Of a DNA stretch of 64,000 bases, positions 35,843 to 49,179 are shown one piece after another (within the stretch, counting starts at the first letter, position 1; every line of letters starts with the position of its first letter). The DNA comes from Boswellia sacra (taxonomy: Eukaryota > Streptophyta > Magnoliopsida > Sapindales > Burseraceae). Below the pieces are notes generated by a model. The model was not told where the DNA came from. It did not search any database and saw only the letters and a program-made list of their open reading frames with translations. The stretch spans positions 124,001-188,000 of the forward strand of contig SNVD02007236.1 of the NCBI GenBank assembly GCA_013180625.2, in the 5' to 3' direction. The translations under genes were made by a program, and so were the position numbers.

Positions 35843-37738
35843 ATGGATAAAGCATGGGTTCGTTTACCAAGGTTTTTTTTTTCTTATTAACAATATTGGT
35901 TAAAGTTAGTTAAGTTAATTAAACTTGCTTAACTTAGTTTACTTATTATTTGTAGAGCTTCAGAGGATTATAGGAAAGGGGCATATACTTTTATCGACAT
36001 GGCTCGTGCAAATTGTAGAAACCTTGAGATTATAGTATGTCCTTGCTTACGTTGTAAAAATGTACAACCTCATCATCACGAGGTAGTGTATGAACATTTA
36101 GTTATCAATGGAATAGATCCTACTTATACTACATGGGTCCTTCATGGAGAGAGTTCCACTACCTCAAACCAATATCAAAATGTAGAGAACATGGAAACCT
36201 TTAGGATGTATAAGGAGCAAATGGGTTTTAGGGATCAAATGGAGTTTGAAGAAGAAAACTTTCCTAATAATCCCACTGAAACAAACAAAGAGGAAATCAT
36301 AAACTTAGTTAAAGATGCCGAAACCCCTTTATGGCCTAGATGCATAAATTACTCAAAAATGCCAGCTGTTGTTGTATTATTCAAGCTTAAAGTCACACAT
36401 GGTATTTCTGATACTTGTTTTGATGAGTTGCTTCTACTTATCCATGATATGTTACCACCTGAAAACAAACTTCCAGATTCACTTTATTTAACTAAGAAGG
36501 TACTTATGCCATTTGATCTTGGTTATGATAAAATACATGCATGTATAAATGATTGTTGCCTATTTAGAAAAGAGTTGGAACGAGCACATAATTGTCCCAA
36601 ATGTGGTGCTTCCCGTTGGAAAGTTACTGAACGAAGTAAGAAGATCAAAGAAGGAAACCCTGCAAAAGTCTTGTGTTATTTTCCAATAATACCAAGACTT
36701 AGAAGGATGTTTAGTGTACCTGCAATTGCAGAACAACTTAGATGGCACCAAAATCATAAAAGCCAAGATGGTAAAATGAGACATCCGGTTGATTCAGTGG
36801 TATGGGATATTATTGATAAGAAATGGCCATCATTTTCAACGGATCCTCGAAACATTAGATTTGGTCTTGCTACCGATGGTTTTAATCCTTTTCAAGACCT
36901 CAGTACAAGTTATAGTTGTTGGCCTGTAATTATGGTTATCTACAATCTACCCCCATGGTTATGCATGACTAAAGAAAGTTTAATGTTATCTTTACTAATC
37001 CCATGCCCAAAGCAACCGGGTAATGACATAGATATCTATTTGGCACCATTGGTGGAAGATTTAAAAGAGTTGTGGATAAATGGTCTTGAAATGTATGATG
37101 CTTATAGTGACTCTCTATTCACTTTGAAAGCAATTTTGATGTGGACAATTAATGATTTTCCTACATATGCCAACATGTCTAGATGGTCCACCAAGGGAAA
37201 ATGTGCTTGTCCAATATGCCGACAAAACACATGTTCAGAATGGCTACCACATATTAGGAAATTCTCTTACATGGGTCATAGGCAATTTCTTGCTCCTAAT
37301 CACCCATATCGACATAAAAGAACATGGTTTGATGGGAAAATTGAAGAACGTGGAAGACCTAAAATATTTACTAGTGAAGAAATTTATAAAGAAGTTGAGA
37401 ACCTTGTGGATAATTGGGGCAAAGTTGGGACAAAAAGGAAGAGAGACTTAACTTCTTCTCAATTATGGAAAAAGCAATCAATCTTATTCCAACTGCCTTA
37501 TTGGAAGGTCTATTTCTTTCTTCCTTACATAACTATTTTATTATAATGCCTTAAAGATATAATATTTCCCTAATTCAATAACTTATCATTGCAGGATTTG
37601 ATTATGTGTCATAACTTGGATGTGATGCATATTGAGAAGAACATATGTGATAGCATAGTTGGTACTCTTTTGAATATAAAAGGCAAATCCAAAGATGGAT
37701 TAAATTCACTCTTTTTGTATAGCAATGATTTGTTGTAG
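35843..37738 (+). CDS. TNP2-like CACTA transposase, truncated
   Basis: Exons 35843-35871, 35956-37507 and 37595-37738 join in frame to about 574 codons. The first exon starts MDKAWVRLPR, the usual opening of CACTA transposases, so ATG 35843 is preferred over the internal ATG at 35999. The Transpos_assoc zinc-binding region follows (CPCLRCKN, then a His/Tyr stretch ending in VLHGES). Next comes the Transposase_21 (TNP2) domain: CPKCGASRW, DPRNIRFGLATDGFNPF, the YNLPPWLCM block, WTINDFPTYANMSRWSTKG and CPICRQNT. The last exon reads DLIMCHNLDVMHIEKNICDS to KGKSKDGLNS and then a stop. Family members are usually far longer at the C-terminus, so the end looks deleted. It would bind and cut CACTA ends; in this state it is probably inactive. 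Confidence 0.85.
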
Positions 37739-39231
37739 ATGAATCCCATAAACATTGGACACTTCGAAAAATTGGTGATCGTTGGAGACAGTTCAAATCA
37801 GAAATAACTTCAAAGATAAGAAAGGTCGACCAACAACAAAATAGAGTACGGGCTTTGTCCTTGTTAAGGCCTGGCAACATAGAATTTGATAAGGACTGGG
37901 AAACATTTGTCAAAGAGAGATTGTCTCCAGAATTTCAAGTAATTAGACATATCTAGTCACACACAAACACACATGCATATATATAATAATGTAGAATTTA
38001 TTCATTTGTTTTATACTTGATTAATAGGTAATCAGCGAGAGGATGAAAATTTTGTGAAAAAACCAAGAGGATGTACACACAATGGGTCGACTGGGTTATG
38101 CTCGCAAGGAATATGAGATGGTAAAAATTCAACATCCTTGCATTTTGATTATATTCACATGATTTTTCAATTTATGTCTTAACTTATTTTTATCATTATG
38201 TTTCGCCATTTGAAGAAAAAACAGAGCTTAGGTGAAACATCAATTACTAGAGTTGATGTTTGGATTCAAGCGCATCTGAATAAGCAAGGGCAGCCTACAA
38301 ATGAATCAATTGGAGAAAAAATGGTAGGAATTTCTATAATAAAAAAATAAATTACCTTACAAACACATCGCTTACATGAGAGTTATTATTGACACTATCT
38401 ATTTTTTTTACATATTACTTGGTTGTTCATAGAAACAAATTGAAGATATTCAAAAGTCAAGTGAGGATGTGGACATGTCTAATATACGAAATGACCCTCT
38501 TGTGATTGTATATGGAGGTGAACAACGTGGTAGAGTGCGTGGAAAAGGATTTGGTGTCAATCCTTCTAAAGTAGATGCACAGCTGCAATCTAGTGGAAAA
38601 GTTAAAGTACTTGAAAATGAACTGCAGCTTAATAAGCAGAGACTTTTACTATTAGAAGACCAGATGGATAAAGTGAATGCATTGTTAATGAAAATGACCC
38701 AGGTGAGTAGATTTTTATTTCTTAAAAATGATCTATAACATATGTTATTATATATAATGGATTTCATACCTTGAAATTGTACAGAATCAGAGTGTTAACG
38801 AAATGATGAGCTCTTATGCATGTACCCCTCGAGTAAGAAACTAACACATTTTGTTGTATTTATAATACATATGAGTTAAAGTATACAATTATTTAAAGTA
38901 ATAATTAAACTACTTCTATTCATTGTAGTCTCAACAAGGAAGTGCTCCAATTCATCAAATTATATCAAGTGAAAATGCAAGATGCCTATTATTGCATTGG
39001 TACTCAGATGACCCAGATGAAATTGTGGCTGAAGGAAAGATTGCAAGTGTAGATCCTAAAGTTCTAGTACATCACAAGCCTTTAGGAAGGGACTGTTGGA
39101 AAGTTTGGGTTACTCATGCTATTAGGAATGATGTTGAACTGTATAGATCAACTGACGAAGCTCAAAACATTGATCAGGCCGTAGGAAGTGCTATTGCTTG
39201 GCCAAAAAGTTGCATCAAGTTGATATCATAA
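37739..39231 (+). pseudogene. TNPA-like / Transposase_24 CACTA gene, broken
   Basis: Exon-like blocks at 37739-37938, 38028-38120, 38216-38323, 38433-38702, 38785-38832 and 38929-39231, most bounded by GT-AG. They read HWTLRKIGDRWRQFKSEI, GYARKEYEM, SITRVDVWIQAHLNKQGQP, IRNDPLVIVYGGEQRGRVRG, then a coiled-coil-like SKVDAQLQSSGK...LENELQLNKQRL. The C-terminal block is LLHWYSDDPDEIVAEGKIAS...CWKVWVTHAI. This is the Transposase_24 type found beside TNP2 in plant CACTA elements; it binds subterminal repeats. A TGA interrupts the second block (after ERMKIL). The first block joins directly to the truncated TNP2 gene, consistent with a deletion between them. Confidence 0.82.
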
Positions 39232-39689
39232 AGGTAATACTTTCTCATTGACTAAATTTCTGTAAGTTTGTATTTGGAAGCTTATATCATTTAATTTTTA
39301 CAATATGTTCTAAGGATGTTAACTGCATTTTTGTTATCCTTATTTTTAGGTGGAGGTTGCCTTTTATGTTGTCATTTTTAAGGAAAGTTCATCAATCAAG
39401 ATGCTAAAAGAAGATGATGATTTTGCTGCTTATGTACGAATTTGTGCTTAAGTATGTTTTACTTGATTTCATTTTTCTTAAGTCATTTAGGATTGTATTA
39501 CATATTAATTACAAGTACTTGTATTTTTCATAATATTTGTGATAATATTAACATATATAAATTTCTACAGTTGTTATATATTATGTAATCTGCGATTATT
39601 TATATACCAATTTGTATAATTAAAAATGAGCAGGTCTTACGTATTAATAAAAACGGTAGTTAATTATAAATACAATATATTTCTATATC

Positions 39690-40256
39690 AAATAAATGGC
39701 AACATGCGCATGTTGCCAAAACAAACTTCCAGAAATCTATAGCAACACGCATTGCATGTTGCTGACACTATGTTATTTTAGATCTTTTTGCAACGCGTAA
39801 TATTCGTTGCCATTGAGGTATATGGCAACACGCATTGCGCGTTGCCATCGACGTCTACGGCAACACGCATTGCACGTTGCCATAGATGTCTACGGCAACA
39901 CGCATTACGCGTTGCCATCGACGTCTATGGCAACACGCATTACGCGTTGCCATCGACGTCTACGGCAACACGCATTGGGCGTTGCCGAAACTCTATTACT
40001 CTTTGTCTTTCAACAACGTGCAATGCACGTTGCAATTGATATCTACAACAACACACATTGTGTGTTGCTGAAAACTCTTTTAGTCTGTCTTTTAGCAACA
40101 CGCACATGCAAAATCGCTTTTCGCAACATGCATGTGCGTGTTGCTAAAAGTGAAAGACTTTTCGCAGCAGCAAGAACGGCAACATGCGTCTGCGCGTTGC
40201 AAAAACGTTTTAGCAACACGAAATGCGCGTTGCCGTAGCCCATTTTTCTTGTAGTG
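39690..40256. repeat. Right subterminal repeats of the second CACTA
   Basis: About twenty copies of CAACACGCATT(G/A)CGCGTTGCC-like units. Between about 39826 and 39990 they form a regular tandem array of roughly 36 bp carrying ATCGACGTCTACGG spacers. Open frames through the array are repeat artefacts. Confidence 0.88.
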
Positions 40257-40544
40257 TTATATAAGGAAAGCAGAACGGATACAATATTTAATTTTTTATA
40301 GTAAGCCAAAACAAGTGATAGCAAAGGGTCATATTAAATACTTCTATAAATTTTTATATAAAGTATGATTACTTAATTTATATAATATAGGAATTTCGAA
40401 AAAATAAAATGTAAACTTAATTAAATTAAAAGATATAATATGAAAGGATACATATAGTGTCTCATCGATTTTAATACATAAGTTTCTAAATAAAATATTA
40501 TTTGGATACTAAAATAACAAATTTCTTTTAGCCAATTAAGACTC
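40257..40544. other. Gap between CACTA end and gene B
   Basis: AT-rich 3' flank of gene B; no gene recognised. Poly(A) signals cannot be chosen reliably among the many AATAAA-like words. Confidence 0.5.
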
Positions 40545-43500
40545 CTAGAATTTGGATTGAGTTGGGAGGCTGAGAGGTTGAAACCCATGTCGAAGAGTTG
40601 CTTCCCAAACTTTGTCAATGTTGGACATGGAGTAACCACACTCGTGCTCATTCCATCCTTCTAAGGCATGCACTATCCCTCCAATACGCCATGCACTCAT
40701 CACTCTTCTTGGCAACCAATTCTGTGCAGTTATTATTTTTTATTTTAAATGTACAGCCAACTCAAAAATTAATCAGACCAAAATAAAAGTTAATTAATAG
40801 AATGTTTAAAATACAAACTTCACAAGAGTCCACGTTCTGAAGAGCCGCAGGAGTTGCCATTGCTGGTGTGAGGTGGTAGAAGCAGTCTTTTCTCAGTTTC
40901 TTTTGTGGGAATTTTGAGAAGGGAATGAATATTGTTCCTTTTCTTGCCTTCAACTGTTCTTCTTTAGTCAGTCCATCTCCCACTAACCATAGCTATACAA
41001 GTTAAAATTAAAACCAATTAGTGAATCGGCCCGATACAATTGATCAGACTGCTACTTGTGTAAAGCCCTTATGTATCACAAATTTAGAGCTTATACTTAG
41101 GGCAAAGGAATGCGAATTTACATATTGATTGATGAAGTACCTTTTGAGAGTAACTTCTTGAAGGGACCAAGTTAGTCTCATACTTGCTGCCAAATGATTT
41201 CTTAAGCTTCTGATGCTCATCCTCATGTATAGTTACTACCTGCAACACCAAAATCAATTCATGTTACCAAATATGCATTTTCTTTTTCTTAATTTGATTT
41301 GGTTCTTAGAGGATTATCAACCAATTTAATTAAACTGTGATGGGTAATTAATATTTACTTCCTTGTATTTAAGTAAATCACCTCTTCTTCTTTTAATAAG
41401 ATTCGATTTGATATTATGACTACCTGGATACCCCTTTGGCACAGAGCAAGGACAACAGCGTAAGCAACCTTGGTGAGATTTCCTCTAAGGAGCACTTGAG
41501 TTGATTCTTGAGGGATGCTATTTAGCACAACTGCAGCAGCTAAGCTACTTCCATCTACCACCTTTATTCTAAGCTGAGGATGCCTGTTGACATAGAGCCC
41601 ACCGTAACAGTTCAACTCCTCCCCCTGAAAATGGATTACTATTGGTTCAAGGTAATATGCATCATCTAACAAAACAATAATTGGCATGGACTTCAACCCA
41701 TCACCAGCATCAATTAAAGATAAAGAAAGAAGTACGATAGTTAGTGATAAATATAGGAAAATTAAATTAAATTAACAATTTACTCACTTGATTCAATAGT
41801 CCTAGACTTATTATTTTAGCACCTTTTTCCTCTGCTTCTAATATGGCTTCTTCAATCAAACTATTGATCCTTTCATTTTTCCGATATTGAAACGAGTACT
41901 GCAACCAGAAAATCAATAAAATTAATTAGGCCGTGTATATATGTGTGTGTGTGTGTTATATTAATTTGCTGACATCCCTCAAGGTTTGTCTCTTCAAATA
42001 AACACATTTCTTCAAATTAAAATTTCTATCACCTGCTCCACCGTTACCGAATCCTTGTTAGTCCGTAAAAGTATGAGATGCTTTAGATCATTTTAAATTA
42101 ATATTAGAAGAGGTTTTCTAATTAATTGAGAGTGTGTATTTGATTTAAGGGCAAAACTCCGTTGAGATTTTTTCTCTTAAAAAAATCATCCTAAAATGAA
42201 TATAAGCAAAATAAAAATGAAAAGTAAAAGAAAATTTATTCTTACCTGAATATTGTATTTGAGTATGGTCCAAGTTTGTAATTTTAGTTCATTGAAACGA
42301 TTCCTTTCAACCACAAAAGTACGAGCATAAACCCAGGTTACGATGATGGAGCACAAGGTCACAGGCCACATTGACCACAAATACCATTTTGAAATTGATG
42401 AGGAAGGTTTAGATGCCAAGGAAGCAAATCCAAGCCTTAGATGATAGATTGATTCTGGTGTGGTTAAGTGGGTTAAATGCACAACATCGGGGGATTCTTC
42501 CTCCCTCTTTAGCGAAGTTTCATATAATATATCTGAAGATTTCTCTACAGTACCATAGAGGAAATCATATAGCGGCATGAATAACGAGTAATTTGTTCGG
42601 AACTGAGTATGATGCAGTGAGTGGAACCTGTGCCATTCATTCAAAATTTTCATCATTTCATGCATATATCCTCATAAAAATAAAGCTTACTATAAATCAC
42701 TTACGATGGAGTGTACATGAGGTACTTGAAAGGGGGAAAAATAGAGAAAAGCCACTTTGGAATGAGCTCGAAATTGCAGTGTCCCATGTTGTTCATTAAA
42801 TCAATGTAAGTAATGTATCCAACCATGGCTCCCATGGAAGCAGTTCCAGTGAGGGCTATTGTCGACAATGGTATAGCAAAAAGTATGGAATATGCTATGT
42901 GTTCTGCAAATGGATGAATCACAGCTGCCACAGATACACATTAATAATCAACTATATTTCACATTTGCTTAATAAATTATAAATAAAGGAATTAATTAAA
43001 CAAGCTGGATGTGTAACATCCATAAATTTTAGTTATTGGGTAAGGTCATATGCAATACACTAGAATTAAGAGAGTCTTACAAGTGATGGGCTCAGTTGCA
43101 ATGGAGGAATGATGATGGGAATGGTAGCGAGAGTAAAGATAATGATGATGTAGTGCTCTGTGAAGCCAGTAGTAAAGAAACTCTACCGGACCAGCATGCA
43201 GTAGAATTGTGATAATTACACCATCTAATCTCCACATGGGTAGGTGAGTTACCCCAGGCAAAATCATTCTGAACATGTATATTAGCAATCCGTTGAATAA
43301 TATTTGGTCGTCCCTGCCACCCACACTCAATGATGATAATCTAACAGAATTGATTATTAAAATGAGAAGGCTTATGTTGTTTTGTCTACCAAAAGAAAAC
43401 GCCTATTTTCCGAGTTGATAAATGTTTTCACTTAAATTTTATATGGGAAATGTCTTGATGGTGTGTCAAATTTTCATTTCATAAATACTCATAAATAATA

Positions 43501-44402
43501 TTTTATTATAGTTTAAATACAATTTGCATAAATACATATTGGTAAGTAATTAAATTATGTCAAATTAATAATTTATTTAGATAAATTAAAATTTGGAGCA
43601 GCTGTTAACAGTTTGAGGTGCTGCTGACCTTCATGGTTATTGCATACTTGTTGGCACTATCATTATTCAAATATCGAGATTCTTACTTATAAAATAAGCA
43701 TGGACATGAAATACAGAACGTGTGGTGAAGGTATAATTACTCACCAATTTGCTTCTCTATCAACTTGTTCAAATTCGATAGCCTTGTCTACGATCCTGTT
43801 ACTGCCCTTGGCTGTTCTGTAACGAGAAAGACTAATCCAAATCTGATTGTGAAGCCCTCTCCATAGCAGAAGTGGAAAGAAGAGAAGGTAGGAGAGGTCC
43901 CTCTCATTTTCGTCCTTGACTATGATTGAATATATGCTGTGAATCACCCAGGGAGCCACCACTACATACTGTATTAATAACATTTCAAAATTGAAATAAC
44001 AAAAGAGTCAGCCAAACCAAAACCCTAAAGAATATAATGATTGCATAATTTTCACTACCTCATAAATGTTGCCTGTAAAATTTTCACGTAATTTCTGTAA
44101 AAGAGTTGATAAAAGTTTGTAAAATTTTGTGTTTTTGGTTCAACTTGAGTTGTTTGTATAGAAACCAAATTTTACTCAATCATGGAGTTGAGGTCTAAAT
44201 CTTATATTTTGAAGAATTTCTGATTGCTAACAGAGGACTATACATTCTCGAGTTGATGTATTTTGTTTGTGCTTTGGTTATGTGTGTGCGTGAGAGAGAG
44301 AGAGAGAGAGTGGAGTGATGTGATACGATAAGATAAGGGCACCTTAAACTTCCCAAGGGGCTTCCACGGCCAGTCAGTGAGAATTCCAGGTTTAGAAGCC
44401 AT
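40545..44402 (-). CDS. CER1-like: CER1-like aldehyde decarbonylase, gene B
   Basis: Paralogue of gene A with the same ten-exon structure. Exons on the minus strand: 44402-44343, 43968-43745, 43313-43081, 42924-42705, 42627-42246, 41898-41788, 41624-41424, 41239-41141, 40992-40819, 40721-40545. They give 626 codons plus TAG with no stop or frameshift. Exons 1, 4, 5, 6, 7 and 9 have exactly the same length as in gene A. The start is MASKPGILTDWPWK. Histidine clusters HRALHH (146-151), HSHHH and HSLHH (248-252) are intact, as are NNMGHCNFE, VVDGSSLAAAV, GNLTKVAYAV, LVGDGLTKEEQ and LEGWNEHECGY. All introns are GT-AG, including intron 8 (AAG|GTACTT). Role as for gene A: alkane formation from very-long-chain acyl precursors at the ER, with CER3 and cytochrome b5 (family knowledge). 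It is the cleaner of the two genes. Confidence 0.94.
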
Positions 44403-44490
44403 ATGCAGTTACTTGCTAGTTTGCTACTTCTGTTCAAATTAATTTCTTGTACCAAGCTGTGGGAGGGGCCGTTGATATATAGTGTTTAGA
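44403..44490 (-). promoter_or_regulatory. Putative core promoter of gene B
   Basis: A TATA-like CTATATATC (minus strand, about 44474-44482) lies about 75 bp upstream of the start codon, beside GGGGCCG (44465-44471), which is conserved upstream of gene A. The promoter role is inferred from position and conservation. Confidence 0.5.
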
Positions 44491-44499
44491 CATTGATAG

Positions 44500-47400
44500 A
44501 TTCAAGCTGTGACGTGATAGAAAGCCTAACTTATCAAGTGTACCAAGCCATTAGTAGATGCCACGTCAAATCAACATAATATATTGAAAATGTAATAGAT
44601 AGATACTCCCATGATACCACAAGATTTGCATGTAAGTGATATAACGACAGTGATGTGATTGTTAAGTGGACTGTAGATTTCACATGTGATGATATGATAA
44701 ATGACGTGCTGGTTTTAAATTACTGTCACACGTAATTGGTGATATATATATGCAGAATGATATATAGTATTTTCCTTATTTCTAAAAATTCCCGCAATAT
44801 TAATTATTGAAGTAAAGAAAAAAGAAAAATAATAGATAACATAAATTTATCTATTTGGTTATTATTGTTATTTGGTTTTGGATTAGAGCCTTCCCATGAC
44901 AAGATAGCATAGCTCCGCCTCTGCTTACATCAATAGTGGCTATACATTTTAAGTTTCAACCGTATGTAAGATTGAATGTGTGGTCTTTTCCTGGCCACGT
45001 GGTGGTTTTGTAACAGTTATGAATTGTCTCCTAACAATTATTCAAGGGAGCCATTCCTTTCACAGAAGTTATATAAAACATTTAAAAAACAGCTCTGTAA
45101 GAGCAATTAAAAATGACAGAAGAATGATATGTGAAGTATACGTAATATTTCTAAAAAGATAATGATTTTCAATGCATTACAGGACAACCCACAATAACAT
45201 ATATATGGAAAGTCGCAAAGCCTTTTCTTTAGGTTTTGTCTCTTTCTTTGTTTAAACAAATCACTGAAAAGAAACTTAACTTAGTTGGCTTATTTACTTT
45301 CATTTAATAAAAAGAAATATTATGGTCCAGAAATTAAAAAAATAGAAATAAATTAATTGCATACTTTCATGACACTAATCTATGAGAACAGCAAAATAAT
45401 AATATAATAGAGTTATATTACTCTTTCCAAATTCTATCTCAAGTATACTTTTCAAATGATGTGATGAGGGATGTAAATTACTAGAGTTGAAACAAGAATT
45501 TCTGAATTATCTAAACTTTATACACAGCAAAGGTAATTAGAATTAACTTAATTACTCTTCCAGGCTTAAAAAAAAAGGCTTATGTTGACTCAGCACACGT
45601 GAATGAGTCTTGGTAACGGATTCTTACTAACTCAATACAATAAATCATCTAATATACTATGCAGCTCCTTCATCATCAATACACCACCACCATGATTAGT
45701 CTAGCAACCACATTAATTATCATATCATTCCCAAGTTATTTCATAACAATTTTACATCAATTGGGATAACACCTTATTTTTGGTAAAGAATTGAAAAAAA
45801 GTGGTAATACTCACTATAATATCCTCATAATAATGTATTAATTATGATCATATATATACATATCATATGAGGGAGTATGAGGGCTATTAACATTATGTCA
45901 CATATTTATTAATTTTGATTTCAACCAATCATAATCTTTAGTTGTTATATGAAGGAAAAATGTGTGCATCCGTGAAATGTTATTATTAGATGAACACACA
46001 AAATGAGATGGTACTCTTCTTATAATTTTGTCCAACAAATTGAATGACCATCAGAAAAGTGTGGGCAATTTATTTTGGCGATGATTGAGCAAATGTGGGT
46101 AAAGATGAAGGATATGGTCCCTGCAAAACATTAATTTGTCAGGATTTAGTTGGAATTTGGTGAGGGATGGTTGAAAATAATTTAAAATATTTGTATCCTG
46201 CTGTAATCCAGGTTCATAAAGGCAGCATGTTGATTTTCAGTTGCAGAGTTTTGACTTAATTATTATAATTATCTTGCTATATATCTTTTTCTACTTTAAA
46301 AGATAATGGATTAGATGACATATTTAATCTTTTTTTTTGTTGTATTTTGTTTTGTCCTGACAAATTCTATACAATCTATTAACATGACACGAACCCATTC
46401 GATAAAAACGTGTTTCTGATCTAATATTATCAGATCGGATAGTTAATAAGTTAACACGATAAAACCCGTCCGATATTTGACCGTATTTGGATTTATTCTA
46501 TTAAAAAACCTTTTCGCTTGTTTAACCCATTAATACTAAGGAAAATTTAATCAATGTATTTATAATAAAATGTAACAAATTTTTGCAAATACCAATTTAT
46601 AACTCTGTTTAACCTAAATAAAATTATTCTAATGTTGTTGCTTCATATTTTCCTTAGATGTGTACGAGTATGATATTTTGATGGGGAACATAAGGAAGAA
46701 ACATATAGAATGTCCTATTTTATTTTTAGAAATAATTGAATAATTGGAAATTTTTAATTATTTGTATTAAATATACTTTAGATGGACCGTTGAATGATGA
46801 CGGATACAAAACTTTGTTTATGTTTTAGTATTATATTAAATTTAGATATTTTAATATATTTCAAAATATTTATTGGATATTAAATTTATAAACTATTAGT
46901 TATTTCTTATGATTAGAATTTATACAAATATCCTTCCATGTGATCTTCTTATTATAGTTGAATAAACATTTTCCCGTAGCAACTAATTAAGGAGCAATTC
47001 GATAAAAGGTCATTTTCTCTAAAATTAAATTTAAGAAATGAAAGTATGTAAGAAAAATGATTTTTATATTTAAAAAAAGATTACAAAACTTTTAATATGA
47101 TTATCTTTGAACAATTTATTTTTCCAAATGAAAAATAAAAAAAATTATCCAAAATGATTTGTAATTAATCAATAATTAACAAATGGATGGTATAATGATA
47201 TATGATATATTGTATCAAATATATAAATCATCAGCGTTATAACTTAAATTATTAATATCACATCATTTGTGTGGCATGATTCGAAGTTCACATCATTTAT
47301 AACATAAATTTATAGTTATCTAGAAGTTCAAAGTGCCCTCGGTTGAACAAATGAATAATCGGGTAACAAGTGTAGTAATAACCACAATGTTGAATCAATT

Positions 47401-49179
47401 GATAGTAAGGCATCATTCGTTGACTTTGCGAACTGAAAGTTAATCCATTCATATCATTGAGAGATTTTAGTCTAGATTATTACAATATATCATTCAATAC
47501 AATTATTTACAGACCTATTTAGTCCTAAAACTACTACCGAACTACATTAATTAGTTGTAAAATGTTATTGTAGATTTTTGTGGACATTGTAACCAATGAT
47601 TAATTGGCTCGGTCATCCTTGAGGGAAAAGTGGGAAGTTTGTATGTAACTTTAGCTTTCTTAATCAGTCTCATCATATTTTCTTATTTTCATCATTGTTC
47701 AAACTTGTTTCAGGTGGAACACAACTTTACGTCATTGAATTGGCTCCTCCTCCTTTAATTGCTACAGCGCAATGCATAACTATCAACGTCTGAAATTTAG
47801 ATCATGATCAGAAAGACGAAACTTTCAGATGGTTCAAAATTGAAATATGTCGTCCTCAACGTCTATGGCTCCTTAATTGCAGCTTGAAAATGAATAACCT
47901 ACAAAAGTGAAACTTTTCTATTCTAGACAGAAAAGTACACCTAATCTCATATGTGGTTGAAAAAAAAAATTTTACACGTAACCTCAGCGTTTGCACATCG
48001 ATAGATGGATGTTGGTGTGGAAAAAGAAATTGTTCTGACTTTATTCTTAATTCATGTTTGATAGGAAGGACCTGAACAGAGAATGAATACATCTTCAAGG
48101 CATTTATCAAAAGAATGATGATATTACCACGTATAGGCTAAACAGTAGCTCTCCAAGTCATTGCAGAAAATATCTTAGCACCTGGACATCTTAAAATTCT
48201 GCGAGTCCGAACCGAACTATGTTGAAACTTGATGGGCATCCAACCCAAATTGACAGCAGAAGACAAAATTTGTCAACTCCTATAAACCTTTTTCAAGGGA
48301 GATAGTACCACAGACCCTCTCTTTTCAAGAGGACCTAGAGGCGTTTATTATTATTATTTTTGACTTAAATATGACTAAATTTGAATAAAATTAAATTAGA
48401 ATAAGTTTTATTATATAGTTTTGAATTGCATATTTATTTTTGTATTTTCCTATCTAAATTAAAATATCTAAAACTAGTATTTTTACACATATCTTTATTG
48501 TTTGATGTTGTTTTTACTTTTGTATTTGACATATTCAAAATATTTATAGATTAATATTTTAAAAAAATTAATATTGGAGCATTTAAACATTTAAAAATTT
48601 CCTTTGAATTGAACTAACGTTAAAAATCCATCTCAAGTCCCAATCAAGATGAAATAATATATTTTATTAAAAACTTCTTAATCAAGTAGTGTATTTGATG
48701 TTTTCTTTAGCATGTTAAAACACATCATGATTATACTTTTTCCCAATTTGTCGATAAAAAAATCTACATTTTCATTAGGAGAAGATATGGTGATTTAAAC
48801 TTCACTATAAATTTGTACCATCTATTAATTTTTCCTTTTCATAACTGCCTCATTAATTTTAAGCTATAAAGGAGTATGATCTAATCAATTTCTCTTCCTC
48901 GGTTAAATGATTCATCACAATCAAAATAATAATCAAGTACATGTAGTTACTTCCTATTCTTCCTTTTTTTTTCGATAAAAGTGTTAATAATATTTTTAAA
49001 GAAGAGTTTTAAGACATTTTTTTTGTGTTGTTACAATTAGTACGTAAAGTTGTATACTCATAAAAATTCTAGGATTTATTGTCAACTTTGTTACGAGCTG
49101 TAATACCACTGTTACAGACTCTGTTACGAGCTTTGATACCACTGTTGTAATGTCTGATACTACTGTTCCAAACTACGAC
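44500..49179. other. Intergenic DNA upstream of gene B, no gene seen
   Basis: AT-rich. About 46380-46520 (ACACGAACCCATTCG, GTTAACACGATAAAACCCG) resembles hAT-type GGGTTGACACG subterminal sequence, without ends. At about 49090-49179 the minus strand reads AGTGGTATCAAAGCTCGTAAC, similar to a Met-tRNA primer site. This suggests an older LTR element that was later hit by the solo LTR at 49180. Frames at 44980-45162 and 47856-48110 have no recognised family. Confidence 0.45.

Larger units (their letters stand above)
32414..40256 (+). mobile_element. CACTA (En/Spm-like) element with transposase genes
   Basis: A 7843-bp element with left end CACTACAAGAAAAATAGG and right end CCATTTTTCTTGTAGTG. Subterminal zones (32440-32650 and about 39690-40250) carry GCAACGCGCA / TGCGCGTTGC repeats in both orientations. 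The interior has a TNP2-like gene (35843-37738) and a TNPA-like gene (37739-39231), both on the plus strand. The flanking triplets are TAT (left) and TTA (right), so the target duplication is not clean. It is an autonomous-type element that is now defective. Confidence 0.92.

Noticed and set aside
35999..37546. Transposase start at ATG 35999 and end at 37548
   Set aside because: A conserved upstream exon (MDKAWVRL at 35843) splices in frame, and the HNLDVMHIEKN block downstream needs the intron 37508-37594 to be removed.
32411..40259. A clean 3-bp target duplication for the second CACTA
   Set aside because: The flanking triplets are TAT and TTA; they do not match, so none is claimed.
39788..40324. 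Open frames at the right end of the second CACTA
   Set aside because: They follow a 36-bp tandem array of GCGTTGCC units in all frames, so they are repeat artefacts.
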